Below are positions 1-12,263 of a DNA stretch of 64,000 bases, one piece after another (within the stretch, counting starts at the first letter, position 1; every line of letters begins with the position of its first letter). This DNA comes from Pseudoalteromonas amylolytica (GTDB lineage Bacteria > Pseudomonadota > Gammaproteobacteria > Enterobacterales > Alteromonadaceae). The DNA lies in assembly GCF_001854605.1 (NCBI RefSeq), contig NZ_MKJU01000005.1:179352-243351 (forward strand), read 5' to 3'. The position numbers and the translations under genes were made by a program. The notes beneath the pieces are model-generated. The model worked only from the letters and a program-made list of their open reading frames with translations, made no database searches and was not told the origin of the DNA.

Positions 1-28
1 GTAGCTATGTGAAGCACATATGGTTGAC

Positions 29-1477
29 TCAGTAACCAAACAGCCATGCACCACATGTCATGGTAAGCGCGGTGATAAGTACAATTGCTAAAATATTCAT
101 AGCAAAGCCCGCTTTGATCATTTCTCTAATTTTGATCTCACCGGAGCCAAATACAATCGCATTGGGTGGAGTTGCAACGGGCATCATAAATGCGCAACTG
201 GCGGCGATGGCGGCCGGGATCACCCAAATTAATGGTGTACCTGCTATTTGTTCCGCAATGGGGCCTAACAAGGGTAAAAACCCTGCTGCTGTTGCCGTAT
301 TGCTGGTAAGCTCGGTTAAGAAACAGATTAGGGCGGCAACCAACAGCACGCCGATAATAAGAGGAACCGCAGAGGCGCCAGCCAATGAGTTTGCAACATA
401 ATCGGCCAAACCAGAGCTCTTAATTTGCGATGCTAGCGTCAATCCGCCACCAAACAGGAGTAAAATTCCCCAAGGCAGCTGATTTGCTGATTGCCAATCC
501 ATGATTTTTTGCCCCTTGGAGCCTGAGGGCAATACAAATAGTAACAATGAGGCGGCGATAGCTATCCCAGTATCCGTGATATTCAACCCCGTCCATTGAG
601 CCAAGTAAGGACGTAAGATCCAACTAGCCGCGGCGAAAACGAATACCGCAAACACGTTTTTTTCAGCAACAGACATTTTGCCCAAAGAATCTAACTGCTT
701 AGCAAACAACTGCGCTAAATCAACGTCGCTTGAGGTTACTTTTATCTTAAATGCAAAGCGCGTCAGCCAATACCATGACAGCACTATCATAAGCACGCTA
801 AAAGGCGCGGCGAAAGCCATCCATTGTGCAAAGCCAATTTTTATCTGATAGCTTTCCCACAAATATGCCGCCATCAACGCATTAGGCGCGGTACCTATTA
901 ATGTACCTACCCCACCGATACTGGCGCTATAAGCGATTGCTAATAACAGAGCTTTACCGTAGTTATCACAATTGCTTTTATTTTCCTGAAGAACATGGAT
1001 AACAGAGAGCGCGATGGGTAGCATCATCAAGGTGGTTGCCGTGTTGTTGATCCACATAGATAAAAAGCCACTCACTAGCATCATTGCTAAGATTTGCACC
1101 CGAGCATTGTTGCCACAACGCAGCATAGTGTGCAGCGCAATTCGTTTATGTAATTGCCATTTTTCCATCGCGATAGAAATCAAAAACCCACCTAAAAACA
1201 AAAATATAAGTGGGTGGGCATAGAGACTGGTTGCCGCTTTGATATCGTTGATCCCAGCTAATGGCACCGCTAAGATAGGCACTAAAGAAGTCACAGGAAT
1301 GGGAACTACTTCACTCACCCACCAAATCGCCAGCCAAATCGCCAACCCCGCCGTACTCCACGCTTGTGGACTCAATCCCGTAGGAGGTTGTGTGATACAA
1401 GTGATTAAAAACAAGGCTGGTGCAAGCCAGAGCAACAATATATTGATATTAAAGTTATTATTTTTTATTTCTGTCAT
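29..1477 (-). CDS. SLC13/DASS family sodium-coupled anion (dicarboxylate) transporter
   Basis: A 482-residue, strongly hydrophobic inner-membrane protein with about eleven to twelve predicted membrane segments. It carries the two Ser/Asn-Asn-Thr hairpin signatures of the divalent anion:sodium symporter family: INNTATTLMMLPIA near residue 145 and TSNTATAAGFLPLLGP near residue 395. In characterised members such as VcINDY these loops bind sodium and substrate carboxylates. The likely role is uptake of succinate-type C4 dicarboxylates or a related anion; the exact substrate cannot be read from the sequence. The length is normal and the frame is intact. It stands alone, with the M28 peptidase ending downstream of its start on the same strand and a hairpin terminator between them. 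No clear Shine-Dalgarno sequence precedes the ATG. Confidence 0.88.
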   Translation of the reverse strand: MTEIKNNNFNINILLLWLAPALFLITCITQPPTGLSPQAWSTAGLAIWLAIWWVSEVVPIPVTSLVPILAVPLAGINDIKAATSLYAHPLIFLFLGGFLISIAMEKWQLHKRIALHTMLRCGNNARVQILAMMLVSGFLSMWINNTATTLMMLPIALSVIHVLQENKSNCDNYGKALLLAIAYSASIGGVGTLIGTAPNALMAAYLWESYQIKIGFAQWMAFAAPFSVLMIVLSWYWLTRFAFKIKVTSSDVDLAQLFAKQLDSLGKMSVAEKNVFAVFVFAAASWILRPYLAQWTGLNITDTGIAIAASLLLFVLPSGSKGQKIMDWQSANQLPWGILLLFGGGLTLASQIKSSGLADYVANSLAGASAVPLIIGVLLVAALICFLTELTSNTATAAGFLPLLGPIAEQIAGTPLIWVIPAAIAASCAFMMPVATPPNAIVFGSGEIKIREMIKAGFAMNILAIVLITALTMTCGAWLFGY

Positions 1478-1590
1478 AAAAGGATAGCCAACTACTTTTT
1501 CTTGGCGCTAGTGTATAAGCACATTTTGGACAAAGTATGAAGGAGCAAGTAGCTGACAACAAGCCTAAAAGTGAATAAATCGTTAGAGAA

Positions 1591-1619
1591 AAATACGGGC
1601 GGTGTTTCTGCCCGTATTT
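1591..1619 (-). terminator. Intrinsic terminator after the M28 aminopeptidase gene
   Basis: A perfect 10-bp inverted repeat (AAATACGGGC at 1591-1600 and its complement at 1610-1619) with a 9-base loop. On the minus strand the stem runs into TTTTT, so it fits termination of the protease gene ending at 1641. It is less T-rich on the plus strand. Confidence 0.8.
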
Positions 1620-1640
1620 ATTGTGCAATGTAATGCAGCG

Positions 1641-3497
1641 CTACTGAGCACTAATTGTGAGCGTTACACCACTACTGGCGCTATAACCTTTAATACCTAT
1701 GTACCAAGTGCCTGAGGCTGGTGCATCAAAACTACATGACTCTGAATTACCATTTTTGTATGGTCGGCAGTCATACACCGTATCGGAAACCTGACCATTG
1801 TGTTTCACATACAGGTCAGCGTCACCTGAGCCACCAGAAATACTTACCGTCAGATTCGAATAGCCTGCATCCAGTGCTTGTTCAAAGTTCAACCAGCTAC
1901 CGCGGTTAACGCTTAGGTTTGCTTCTTCGCGGTTAATTGGTGTTGGACCATCGCCATTGGTTTGATAACTGCCAGTGAGGCTTACACCGCTAATTTCATT
2001 CCAAGCTTCCACCATCACGTGATAAGTACCCACCTGAGCATTACTGATATCACAACGCTCGTTGCTGCTGGAGGTCGTGCTCTTGCAATCATAGCTATTT
2101 AACGTCGGTTGCGAGGCAAACTTCACATACAAGTCCGCATCACCTGTGCCACCTGCTGTCACAAAATTTAAGTTACTGCTATTTTCAGGTACTTCTAAGG
2201 TATAAAACATCTGTGCTTTAGCAGCGCCTGAGATGCCTGTTTTAGCAACACCGTTTTCTAGCTTATTGTCCGGCTCTGGGTCAACACTACCCGCGTCTTT
2301 GGCTAATTCAGCTAAATAGGTAACGGCAAGTTTTGCAAATTTACTCGCATGAGTGGAATCGAACTCCGTGTCATTAATAGTGTGTATTTTACGGTTGACG
2401 TCTGACATGGATGATTCAAATGGCATCGAGGCAGCATAGCCTTGTTGGTACCAAGAGGCATGGTCAGAACAACCATAACCACATTGGTCGTAGCCATAAC
2501 TAATTGCAGGCAAATATGTATCTATTAGTTGGCCTAGAAATTGGTTTTGCGCACTGTTGGTGTAGTCGGTCATCATAACGATGTCTTGTACGCTACCATT
2601 TCGGCCCGTCATATCAAATTGCACCATGCCTACAACATTTTTATTTTGTGATTTGTAAGCTTGAGCTATCGCTTTAGAACCTCTCAGGCCCACTTCTTCA
2701 GCAGCAAAGCCCATGATCTGAATGGTACGTTTTGGTTTAAAGTCAGTCGCAACCACCGCCCGCAGTGCTTCTGTTAATACGGCAATACCCGACGCATTGT
2801 CATCTGCACCGGGTGCTCTACCTGAGCTTGGGCTTGAAGAGTTAATTGAATCCAAGTGGCCACCAATTACAACGATTTCATCTGCTTTTTCACTACCGGG
2901 AATGGTTACCACAACAGAAGACTGAGACCAACTGTGCGCGTAGTAATCTACGCTAATATCGCTGCGTGAAGCACTAAGTTGTTGCCAATGGTCTTTTAGC
3001 CACTGGGCAGCATCAACACCGGTTTGTTGCGTGTAATAACGGTTATGAAACGCACTCATAGTATTAACCGTGTTGGTTAAGTTGTTGGCTGTGATTTGCC
3101 CTAGCATCGCGTTCACACGATCAGGGTTATCAATACTGTAAGCAACGGTTTGTGCGCTCACTAAGCCTTGATCGACCAAAGACAATTGTTTTAGATATTG
3201 TTGTGCTTCGTCATATGATTCATGAGCAACAAAGCCACCACAGCGATGGTAGTTATCATGCATGAAAGTACTTAGCTCGTTAACTTTATTTAAGTTAACC
3301 TGCATCAAATTTACCGTGCTTAATTCGGTGGCATATTTTTTTACTGTATCTCCATCAAGCATGCTTTTTAACTGAAAATGTCCAGCTGCTTGTGGACCTA
3401 TTGTCACCCATACATTGTCGTTTGGCTGCTCAGCCATCCCTACAAAGCTTGCAAAAATGCTGGCGCCAATAAAGGGCAGTTTCAATGCGGTTTTCAT
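1641..3497 (-). CDS. Secreted M28 zinc aminopeptidase with two C-terminal PPC domains
   Basis: A 618-residue preproenzyme. An N-terminal signal peptide (residues 1-22, MKTALKLPF...GMA) leads into a propeptide and an M28 catalytic domain (about 175-400). The co-catalytic zinc ligands are all visible: H214 in GGHLD, D233 in GADDNASG, E267/E268 in AAEE, D295 in QFD and H372 in KIHT. Two bacterial pre-peptidase C-terminal (PPC) domains follow at about 430-510 and 535-618, each with a GDADLYV core. The family, like Vibrio leucine aminopeptidase, releases N-terminal residues from peptides outside the cell. It sits 61 bp downstream of an M4 endopeptidase whose tail is homologous, so the two probably digest protein jointly. 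AAGGAAA precedes the ATG at good spacing. Confidence 0.93.
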   Translation of the reverse strand: MKTALKLPFIGASIFASFVGMAEQPNDNVWVTIGPQAAGHFQLKSMLDGDTVKKYATELSTVNLMQVNLNKVNELSTFMHDNYHRCGGFVAHESYDEAQQYLKQLSLVDQGLVSAQTVAYSIDNPDRVNAMLGQITANNLTNTVNTMSAFHNRYYTQQTGVDAAQWLKDHWQQLSASRSDISVDYYAHSWSQSSVVVTIPGSEKADEIVVIGGHLDSINSSSPSSGRAPGADDNASGIAVLTEALRAVVATDFKPKRTIQIMGFAAEEVGLRGSKAIAQAYKSQNKNVVGMVQFDMTGRNGSVQDIVMMTDYTNSAQNQFLGQLIDTYLPAISYGYDQCGYGCSDHASWYQQGYAASMPFESSMSDVNRKIHTINDTEFDSTHASKFAKLAVTYLAELAKDAGSVDPEPDNKLENGVAKTGISGAAKAQMFYTLEVPENSSNLNFVTAGGTGDADLYVKFASQPTLNSYDCKSTTSSSNERCDISNAQVGTYHVMVEAWNEISGVSLTGSYQTNGDGPTPINREEANLSVNRGSWLNFEQALDAGYSNLTVSISGGSGDADLYVKHNGQVSDTVYDCRPYKNGNSESCSFDAPASGTWYIGIKGYSASSGVTLTISAQ

Positions 3498-3520
3498 GTT
3501 TATTTCCTTTACAGTTGCAT

Positions 3521-3542
3521 AAAAAAGGGAGCCGAAGCCCCC
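3521..3542 (-). terminator. UUCG-loop terminator between the M4 and M28 protease genes
   Basis: Read on the minus strand this is GGGGGC-TTCG-GCTCCC followed by six T residues: a 6-bp stem with one G-U pair and a UUCG tetraloop. It lies between the M4 stop (3559) and the M28 start (3497). The M28 gene is therefore either read through at reduced level or has its own promoter. Confidence 0.75.
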
Positions 3543-3558
3543 TGTGTCACTTTGTAGA

Positions 3559-6554
<2,996 letters not shown>

Positions 6555-8567
6555 CTAAAACTTTTGCAAATATTGGAGTTGAATACGACGCCCAGCGCCT
6601 TGAATTTTACCATCCAGCATACGAGGCTCAAAAACAATGTAGTGTTTATCAAACAGATTTTGCGCTTTGATTGAAAGCGAGCGGTTATCTCCTAAACGCC
6701 ACGAAAGCACGGCTCCAACCAAGTTATAAGCGCTCTGGTCTACGTGGTCAATAACATCAGGCTCAGGACTGGGCACAAACACGCTATCTCGCCAAATAGT
6801 GTTAATGCTGAGTTGAAAAGGTTCCATGTTATGGGTGAAAGATAGGCTCGCAAAGCGTTTAAAACTTGGGCTGAATGGCTCATCAAACAAGTGTGTATAG
6901 CCCACCTCGAGCCATGTTGTATCTGATACATTTAACTTTGTATTTAATTCATACCCTTGCATATTGGTATTAAATGTATTCATGAATGTAAAGCGTCTTT
7001 GCTCGTTGGGCGAAGCCATTCCACGAATTGGCACTAAATTAATAAAATCTTTCAATTGATTGTCAAACAATACAATATCCAATTCCCAATCTGATTTTTT
7101 AGTGTGCCAAACTAGCTCGGTGGTTTTCACATACTCTGAAGTAAGGTTGGGATTACCAACTGTTACGTCATCATTAGAATTCAACTCATTGCTAACAGGA
7201 GTACGAAAAGACTCACCGTATTGCAATTTTAAAGTATTACTTGGTGAGAGCTTATATATCGCAGCAACTCGCGGGGATAGCTTACTATCAATGTCTTTAA
7301 CATCATCATATCGCGCCCCGACGAATAGTGTTAAGTCATCACTGAAAATATGCTTAACTTGCGCGTAAGCTGCTGTTGAGTCAAATGATTGTAATAAACT
7401 ATTAAACGGCTCATGAGGTTTCACCGTAATAGTGCCATTTTGATAAAATGGCTCGTCAATAAACACATCACCACGTGAAAAATCATAGTAACTGGTATTG
7501 ATCCCCGCTTCTGACTGCTCTTCTTCGGAGTATTCCACACCCATATTAAAAGATGTAGATGCATTCAAGCGATAAGCAATATCAAGGTTAAGCGCTAGAT
7601 CTTTGGATTGCCACGACGGCCCAACGAAAAAGTCGTGTACTAACCCAAGCTCTTCACCTGAGGCTATTAACCCGGCTGAATAGATATCATGTTCGATGTG
7701 TTTAAGTGTACTGCTAATATCCCAGTCATTGTTTGCTAACCAATGATAAGTCATCGAAAGTGCGGTGTTTTGGCTTTTATGTTTGTTTTCATCAGACCAC
7801 CCAGCTAAGTTAGCAAAGCCATTTAGCTGCGTTTGGTTATGCCACACAGACACGTTGAACTCGCGCCATTTTGCACCAAACTCTAAAAAGTAGCTGGCAA
7901 GTGGATCCCTGACTCCTTGAGAGTACTTCTCGCCATCTTGGCCTTGCCAAGAAACATTGCCATACACATATGTCTGCTCAAAGAGTGTTTTGTGAAAACT
8001 GCCTGCGACCTGCGTGTAACCGTGTTCACCAATGCCAATACTCATTTGGTTGCGCTGTTGAAAAGTAATAATATTCATCACGCCTAGAAATGCATTGCTG
8101 CCGTACAGTGCGGAGCCTGGCCCACGAATAAATTCAACTTTATCAATGATATCAACAGACACATGTGGCATGTATACCGACGCTTTACCAAATGATGCTT
8201 CATTTAGACGTTGTCCATTGAGCATCACTAATACATTACCACTGTCTAGAAACACACCACGAGTATGCTCTTTTGGCACAGCACCGACCCAATCTCCCCT
8301 AGTTGACTGAAAACCGGGCACATAATTCATCAAGTCATAAACATTATTTACACCAAGTAGTTCAATTTGCTGGCGAGTGAAAACAGTGGTGCTGGACGGA
8401 ACCGTAGCGCGGGTTTCATCGGTTTTTGTCGCTAAATTAATATTTACATCAAGCAATTCTTCAAAAGATAGCGTAAATAGATCTTGTTCAGAGCTATATG
8501 CCAGAAATGGAGCGCTCAAAAGCCAAGCAAAAAACAGAGATAGCGATTTGTGTGGGTAGTTTATCAT
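6555..8567 (-). CDS. TonB-dependent outer-membrane receptor (670 aa)
   Basis: A signal peptide (about 1-25) is followed by a plug domain (about 55-170) with the usual LMNYVPGFQ, LNGQRLNEA and VEFIRGPGSALYGSNAFLGVMNI motifs. A 22-strand-type beta-barrel with many aromatic strand ends follows, and the protein ends in aromatic LQYLQKF as expected for Bam-dependent assembly. The short pre-plug stretch LSFEELLDVNI is typical of a compact receptor subfamily and could serve as a TonB-box region. The family imports scarce ligands such as siderophores, haem, cobalamin or oligomers using TonB energy. No ligand-handling gene adjoins it and no Fur-like box was recognised upstream, so the substrate is unknown. 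Confidence 0.9.
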   Translation of the reverse strand: MINYPHKSLSLFFAWLLSAPFLAYSSEQDLFTLSFEELLDVNINLATKTDETRATVPSSTTVFTRQQIELLGVNNVYDLMNYVPGFQSTRGDWVGAVPKEHTRGVFLDSGNVLVMLNGQRLNEASFGKASVYMPHVSVDIIDKVEFIRGPGSALYGSNAFLGVMNIITFQQRNQMSIGIGEHGYTQVAGSFHKTLFEQTYVYGNVSWQGQDGEKYSQGVRDPLASYFLEFGAKWREFNVSVWHNQTQLNGFANLAGWSDENKHKSQNTALSMTYHWLANNDWDISSTLKHIEHDIYSAGLIASGEELGLVHDFFVGPSWQSKDLALNLDIAYRLNASTSFNMGVEYSEEEQSEAGINTSYYDFSRGDVFIDEPFYQNGTITVKPHEPFNSLLQSFDSTAAYAQVKHIFSDDLTLFVGARYDDVKDIDSKLSPRVAAIYKLSPSNTLKLQYGESFRTPVSNELNSNDDVTVGNPNLTSEYVKTTELVWHTKKSDWELDIVLFDNQLKDFINLVPIRGMASPNEQRRFTFMNTFNTNMQGYELNTKLNVSDTTWLEVGYTHLFDEPFSPSFKRFASLSFTHNMEPFQLSINTIWRDSVFVPSPEPDVIDHVDQSAYNLVGAVLSWRLGDNRSLSIKAQNLFDKHYIVFEPRMLDGKIQGAGRRIQLQYLQKF

Positions 8568-8700
8568 GATTCAGCCAAGCTACGTACACTGACTGAAACC
8601 AGATTGTTCAAATTGACAACAGCACAGCGACCTTTCACATCATATTAATAATACAAATGATAGGCTGCTGTGCAAGCTTTAAGATGTAATTTATTGAAAA

Positions 8701-9012
8701 TTATGTGGCTATAGCTTCTTTGGCTTTGAAATATTTCACCAATCCGATAATAGATGCGGCTATCCAGAACAACTCTATAACAAAACTTGCCAAGTTAAAG
8801 TTATAGCACAAGCTGATCAGCAATAAGATTGCGCCAGAAAGGTTCATAAGATTGTAAGTTAGGCTTTCAGGCGCAGCTTTACCCAGTTGCAGCATAAAAA
8901 ATGCGCCAACGACTAACCCTGTTCCGCTCATACCTATCACATCAAACAATATATCAATCATGTTTTTGTCCATAGAAAATGCCATATTACTGGCCATCAA
9001 TATTTCACCCAA
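8701..9012 (-). CDS. Small CBU_0592-type integral membrane protein
   Basis: A 103-residue protein with three hydrophobic helices (about 22-42, 50-70 and 74-93) and a charged C-terminal end. The pattern GMSGTGLVVGAFFMLQLGK...NLMNLSGAILLLISL resembles the CBU_0592 family of bacterial membrane proteins of unknown function. The 5' boundary is uncertain: the longest frame begins at a TTG (9012), while in-frame ATG codons at residues 6, 14 and 18 are plausible. GGGTGA before residue 6 gives the best ribosome-binding context. It lies downstream of a zinc-ribbon gene and a DUF1761 gene on the same strand. Confidence 0.7.
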   Translation of the reverse strand: MGEILMASNMAFSMDKNMIDILFDVIGMSGTGLVVGAFFMLQLGKAAPESLTYNLMNLSGAILLLISLCYNFNLASFVIELFWIAASIIGLVKYFKAKEAIAT

Positions 9013-9121
9013 ACATCACTGGCCCGCTCCATGGGAAGGGTGACTTTCAATCGTTGAAACAGCACAAACGCGCCAATATTATCAGCTCGATAATCCAGAG
9101 ACAGGATATTTGTCCGCTTGT

Positions 9122-9373
9122 TTATTTGAACCTGACTTTGCCACCCACGAACTTTAAAGCAGGCGTGCCTCGGATGAGTGTACTGCGGGCAAACTCTTGT
9201 TCGCAGTTAGGACAGTGAAGATTATCACGAGTATGATTTTTAACGATACGCTCTACAAAACACTTTACTAACGCCCCTTTGCCACCTTTTCTATATTTAA
9301 AAAGCGGTTGAGAACAGTTAGCGCAAAATATATCTATCGTACGAACAGGACCTTTCTTATTTGGCTTTGCCAT
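9122..9373 (-). CDS. Small zinc-ribbon protein (83 aa)
   Basis: A basic 83-residue protein with two Cys-x-x-Cys knuckles, FCANCSQ (about 17-22) and HCPNCEQ (about 53-58), consistent with one structural zinc ribbon. The segment between is rich in Lys/Gly, and the end TPALKFVGGKVRFK is basic. It looks like conserved marine-gammaproteobacterial hypothetical proteins with a zinc ribbon that may bind nucleic acid; that role is inference. Its start lies 3 bp after the stop of the DUF1761 gene, so translational coupling is likely. Confidence 0.7.
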   Translation of the reverse strand: MAKPNKKGPVRTIDIFCANCSQPLFKYRKGGKGALVKCFVERIVKNHTRDNLHCPNCEQEFARSTLIRGTPALKFVGGKVRFK

Positions 9374-9376
9374 CTA

Positions 9377-9829
9377 CTACCCAGTAATACTTAAAACAGC
9401 CCCCATTAAAACAAATTGGCAGGTATAGTATCCACCATTAATTAAAAACAGCTTCAAAGGTCGCTGCTCAAAAATGTAACTAATGCCCAGTGCCGTTGTC
9501 ACCAATCCCCCACCTACCAACACACCCAATACAATGGCATCCGTTAGCAATGGATCTTGTCCAAGCAATACTGACATAAAAAATGCTGCAAACAACGCCA
9601 ACAAAAACGCAACGCCATAAATCAACTTTGGATCGCTCTGTTGTAGGTCAACCTCAGTTAAACCACAACCCTCCATCCATGGTCGACCAAACAACCATGG
9701 CGAATACCAAGCTCCACCAAGCATAAATGAAGAGAGCGCCGCCAGTAACACCGCCCAATAGTTCAAGTCGAACATTGACATAAAAACATCTTTCTTAACA
9801 TTATTGTTTAAATTTAGGCAACTATTCAC
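9377..9829 (-). CDS. DUF1761 family integral membrane protein
   Basis: The product carries four hydrophobic helices and the DUF1761 signature near its N-terminus (LLAALSSFMLGGAWYSP, followed by LFGRPWM). Family members are small inner-membrane proteins of unknown function. The longest frame (150 residues) starts with a polar leader; the real start is probably the ATG at 9781 (MSMFDLNYW), which puts the first helix at the N-terminus and gives 134 residues. It is followed after 3 bp by the zinc-ribbon gene. Confidence 0.78.
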   Translation of the reverse strand: MNSCLNLNNNVKKDVFMSMFDLNYWAVLLAALSSFMLGGAWYSPWLFGRPWMEGCGLTEVDLQQSDPKLIYGVAFLLALFAAFFMSVLLGQDPLLTDAIVLGVLVGGGLVTTALGISYIFEQRPLKLFLINGGYYTCQFVLMGAVLSITG

Positions 9830-9896
9830 GAATGGGCAAATTGCCAGTATGCACTTACAATATAGATGATCAGCTTAATTTGACCTGACAAACTAA

Positions 9897-10421
9897 TTAC
9901 TTATGAGCGGGTCGCTTTTGAAGTTTACGCTGTAATGTTCTGCGGTGCATATTCAACTGTCTCGCTGTTTGTGACACATTACCATCGTTTGCCTTTAACG
10001 CTTGCTGAATATGCTCCCATTCAAGCCGGTCCGCTGACATTAGCTCGGTACTCGGCTCATAAGTTGTGCTAAGCTTTTGACCTAAAAGGGTTTGTGCTAC
10101 TAAAGTGCTATCAGCAGGCTTTGACAAATAATCATCAGCACCTAGCTTAACCGCTTGTACCGCCGTCGCGATACTGGCAAAACCTGTCAGCAAAACCAGC
10201 CGACACTTTGGCCGTAACTTGCGGATCATAGGTATAAAATTAAGCCCTGATACACCATCGAGATTCATATCTAGTAGTACAAAATCTGGACACCATTGTT
10301 GGCATTGAGACTGAATATCCACCTCAGCGCTGACTATTCGTGTGTCAAAGTTATATCTTTTAAGCCTACGTGCCAACGCATTAGCAAACGCAATGTCATC
10401 TTCAATGATCAACAACTTCAT
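9897..10421 (-). CDS. RegA/PrrA-family response regulator (receiver plus Fis-type HTH)
   Basis: 174 residues. The receiver domain (1-115) has the acidic pocket EDD near residue 8, the phospho-acceptor D51 in LLDMNLDG, T79 and K101 in LSKPAD. The C-terminal Fis-like helix-turn-helix (about 130-170) contains NVSQTARQLNMHRRTLQRKLQKRP, nearly the textbook RegA/PrrA/ActR/RoxR DNA-binding helix. These regulators switch respiratory, electron-transport and redox-balance genes. The ATG overlaps the stop of the upstream kinase by four bases (ATGA), which indicates translational coupling with its cognate sensor. Confidence 0.92.
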   Translation of the reverse strand: MKLLIIEDDIAFANALARRLKRYNFDTRIVSAEVDIQSQCQQWCPDFVLLDMNLDGVSGLNFIPMIRKLRPKCRLVLLTGFASIATAVQAVKLGADDYLSKPADSTLVAQTLLGQKLSTTYEPSTELMSADRLEWEHIQQALKANDGNVSQTARQLNMHRRTLQRKLQKRPAHK

Positions 10422-11656
10422 GTATTTTTACTGCCCTTTGCCAGCGGAAGTACAACGCGGGTCGTCGTCCCTCTGTGTTGATTATTTTCTATGGTCATAT
10501 GTCCATGTAAACGCTCTAACGTTGCATTTGACAGCAACAACGCCATACCCAAACCATGATCACTTTGCACCATTTCGTGCCCCAATTTTAATAGTTGTTG
10601 CGGTTCAATACCGGCACCATTATCTATGATGTTTAAATACCATTTTTGACTTTTTACGCTACTGTGAATGGTTATTTTATCATCACCCGCCTGGTCATTT
10701 GCGCGTGCCGCATTAGCAATAATGTATAGCAACGCAGGTATAAGCATCGGATCAAACAAAACGACAGCATCATGATGATTGTTATTGATAACCAACTGTT
10801 GTTCAGGGTATTGCAACACAATTAATGTATTAAGTTCCTGCAAAATATCTTCAATTGGTATTACGTTTTCAACTTTTGTGCTTTTCAGGTAATCCGCTTG
10901 TGTTCTGAAACTATTCAACTGTGCTTTGCACTGTTCTAATGCTAACGCAATGTCATCCCAAACTAGCAGGTCCGGATTTGATTCTTGCACTTCTTCAAAC
11001 AATAGATGTAATGTAGCAATGGGTGTGGCCAATTGATGTGTTGCTTGTGCTGCGGCGGCACCCAATGCCATCATCTGTTCATTTTTCAATTGCGTTTCTC
11101 GAACTTGTGCTAGTTTTTTCTCTCGTATTTGCAGTTGTTTTGCCAGTACCATCACCACCAGCACCACAGCGAACACACTAAAAACAAAGTTTACCAACAT
11201 ACCCAAAAAGTGTTGATGCATATCCATATGGTTAAGGTGTTGGTCTGGAAGTGTAAAAAACAGGTAGCAGTAACTCACAATCGCACTAAACGCGGTAATT
11301 AGCACATAATATCTTGGTAAAATCACCGCAGCAATCATGATTGGTAGCAGTAGTAACGACACAAAAGCATTGCTTGCTCCACCTGAGAGGGACAGTAGCA
11401 TCGTTAAAAAAACAATATCAGCCAACAATTGCAACAACATACCAAGGTGGGCTGCCTCATGAGTTTTACGATAAGCATACACACTCGCCAACTGGAAGAG
11501 TGATTCTAGCGAAATAACAGATAAAGCTGGCAATATGTCTATATTTTTAGAATAAAAAAAGGTTCCTAACAGAACCATCAACAGTTGTACCACTATGGCA
11601 ATGGTTCTCAGTAGCAACAACCGACCAATCGCTGAGTTTGGGGAAAAAGCAATCAT
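10418..11656 (-). CDS. RegB/PrrB-family redox sensor histidine kinase
   Basis: 412 residues with about six membrane helices (about 12-170). A GGASNAF motif at 92-98 corresponds to the quinone-binding GGxxNPF loop of RegB, with Ala in place of Pro. The H-box around H207 (QATHQLATPIATL) matches the RegB family. C243 in LEQCKAQL sits where RegB has its redox-active cysteine. The HATPase domain (about 290-405) has N (IANAARAN), DNGAGI and GLGMALLLSN boxes. It probably senses the ubiquinone pool or respiratory redox state and phosphorylates the adjacent RegA-like regulator. A DUF4440 gene lies 73 bp upstream on the same strand and may share the transcript. Confidence 0.9.
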   Translation of the reverse strand: MIAFSPNSAIGRLLLLRTIAIVVQLLMVLLGTFFYSKNIDILPALSVISLESLFQLASVYAYRKTHEAAHLGMLLQLLADIVFLTMLLSLSGGASNAFVSLLLLPIMIAAVILPRYYVLITAFSAIVSYCYLFFTLPDQHLNHMDMHQHFLGMLVNFVFSVFAVVLVVMVLAKQLQIREKKLAQVRETQLKNEQMMALGAAAAQATHQLATPIATLHLLFEEVQESNPDLLVWDDIALALEQCKAQLNSFRTQADYLKSTKVENVIPIEDILQELNTLIVLQYPEQQLVINNNHHDAVVLFDPMLIPALLYIIANAARANDQAGDDKITIHSSVKSQKWYLNIIDNGAGIEPQQLLKLGHEMVQSDHGLGMALLLSNATLERLHGHMTIENNQHRGTTTRVVLPLAKGSKNT

Positions 11657-11729
11657 ATGAGAATATCATCGTAAGCAAAGGAGTAAATCTAATGATTTTG
11701 CTTCAAATAACAAGTACAAATAGAAAAAT

Positions 11730-12131
11730 CTAATCGTCTAAATGTAAAATGAACTCCCCACAAGGCGTGCCTTGATGAAACACTAAGCGCCAGCTTTGTT
11801 GCTCTAAACGCCACAAAGACATTCGCACTGAATAATTTAGCTGACATTTTACACTACGCCGATAAGCCGCTTGGTAACTTAGCTGTGCCAATCCTTCACT
11901 CAACATGCGTCCATTAAATGCTTGATTGTAAAACTGGGGCACTTTTTCATCAGGTAAGCGCGACATGACATGTGCTTTGTTAAATATAAGACCGTTTGCA
12001 GAGATTTCATAAAAGTCGTCACTGAGTAAATGCGCGAGCATTTCGCTTGACTGTCGAACGCTGGGTTCCAATAACTGACGCTCTAGCTCTATGAGTTGCT
12101 GTAGCAAATCTGCTTTGATTTTATTAGACAT
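11730..12131 (-). CDS. DUF4440/SnoaL-like (NTF2-fold) protein
   Basis: 133 residues with a cytosolic cone-shaped NTF2-like fold signature: an N-terminal helix pair (LLQQLIELERQLLEP), LLSDDFYEISANGLIFNKAHV, and a C-terminal strand ending in LWRLEQQSWRLVFHQGT. DUF4440 proteins bind small hydrophobic ligands or act as minor enzymes; the ligand here is unknown. It lies directly upstream of the RegBA-type pair in the same orientation and divergently from the FabH-like gene, so both probably share the 144-bp region from 12132 to 12275. Confidence 0.8.
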   Translation of the reverse strand: MSNKIKADLLQQLIELERQLLEPSVRQSSEMLAHLLSDDFYEISANGLIFNKAHVMSRLPDEKVPQFYNQAFNGRMLSEGLAQLSYQAAYRRSVKCQLNYSVRMSLWRLEQQSWRLVFHQGTPCGEFILHLDD

Positions 12132-12163
12132 AATACCCTGAGGAACAATCTCTACTTTATTTA

Positions 12164-12263
12164 TGAGTCTAGTCTAGACTAAACTCTAAAGACAATATCG
12201 GCTGGTGATCGCAAATGATTTTGCTATATAATGGCACGCTACGCCACTGGTCAGACTAGAGTT
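12164..12263 (+). promoter_or_regulatory. Promoter with palindromic putative operator upstream of the FabH-like gene
   Basis: A perfect -10 hexamer TATAAT lies at 12227-12232. An AGTCTAGACT palindrome at about 12171-12180 is embedded in a longer dyad, and a related half-site (TCAGACTAGAG) recurs just downstream of the predicted transcription start at about 12251-12261. The arrangement suggests a repressor bracketing the promoter; the regulator is not identifiable. The -10 covers the ATG at 12231, which argues against that ATG as start codon. Confidence 0.5.
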
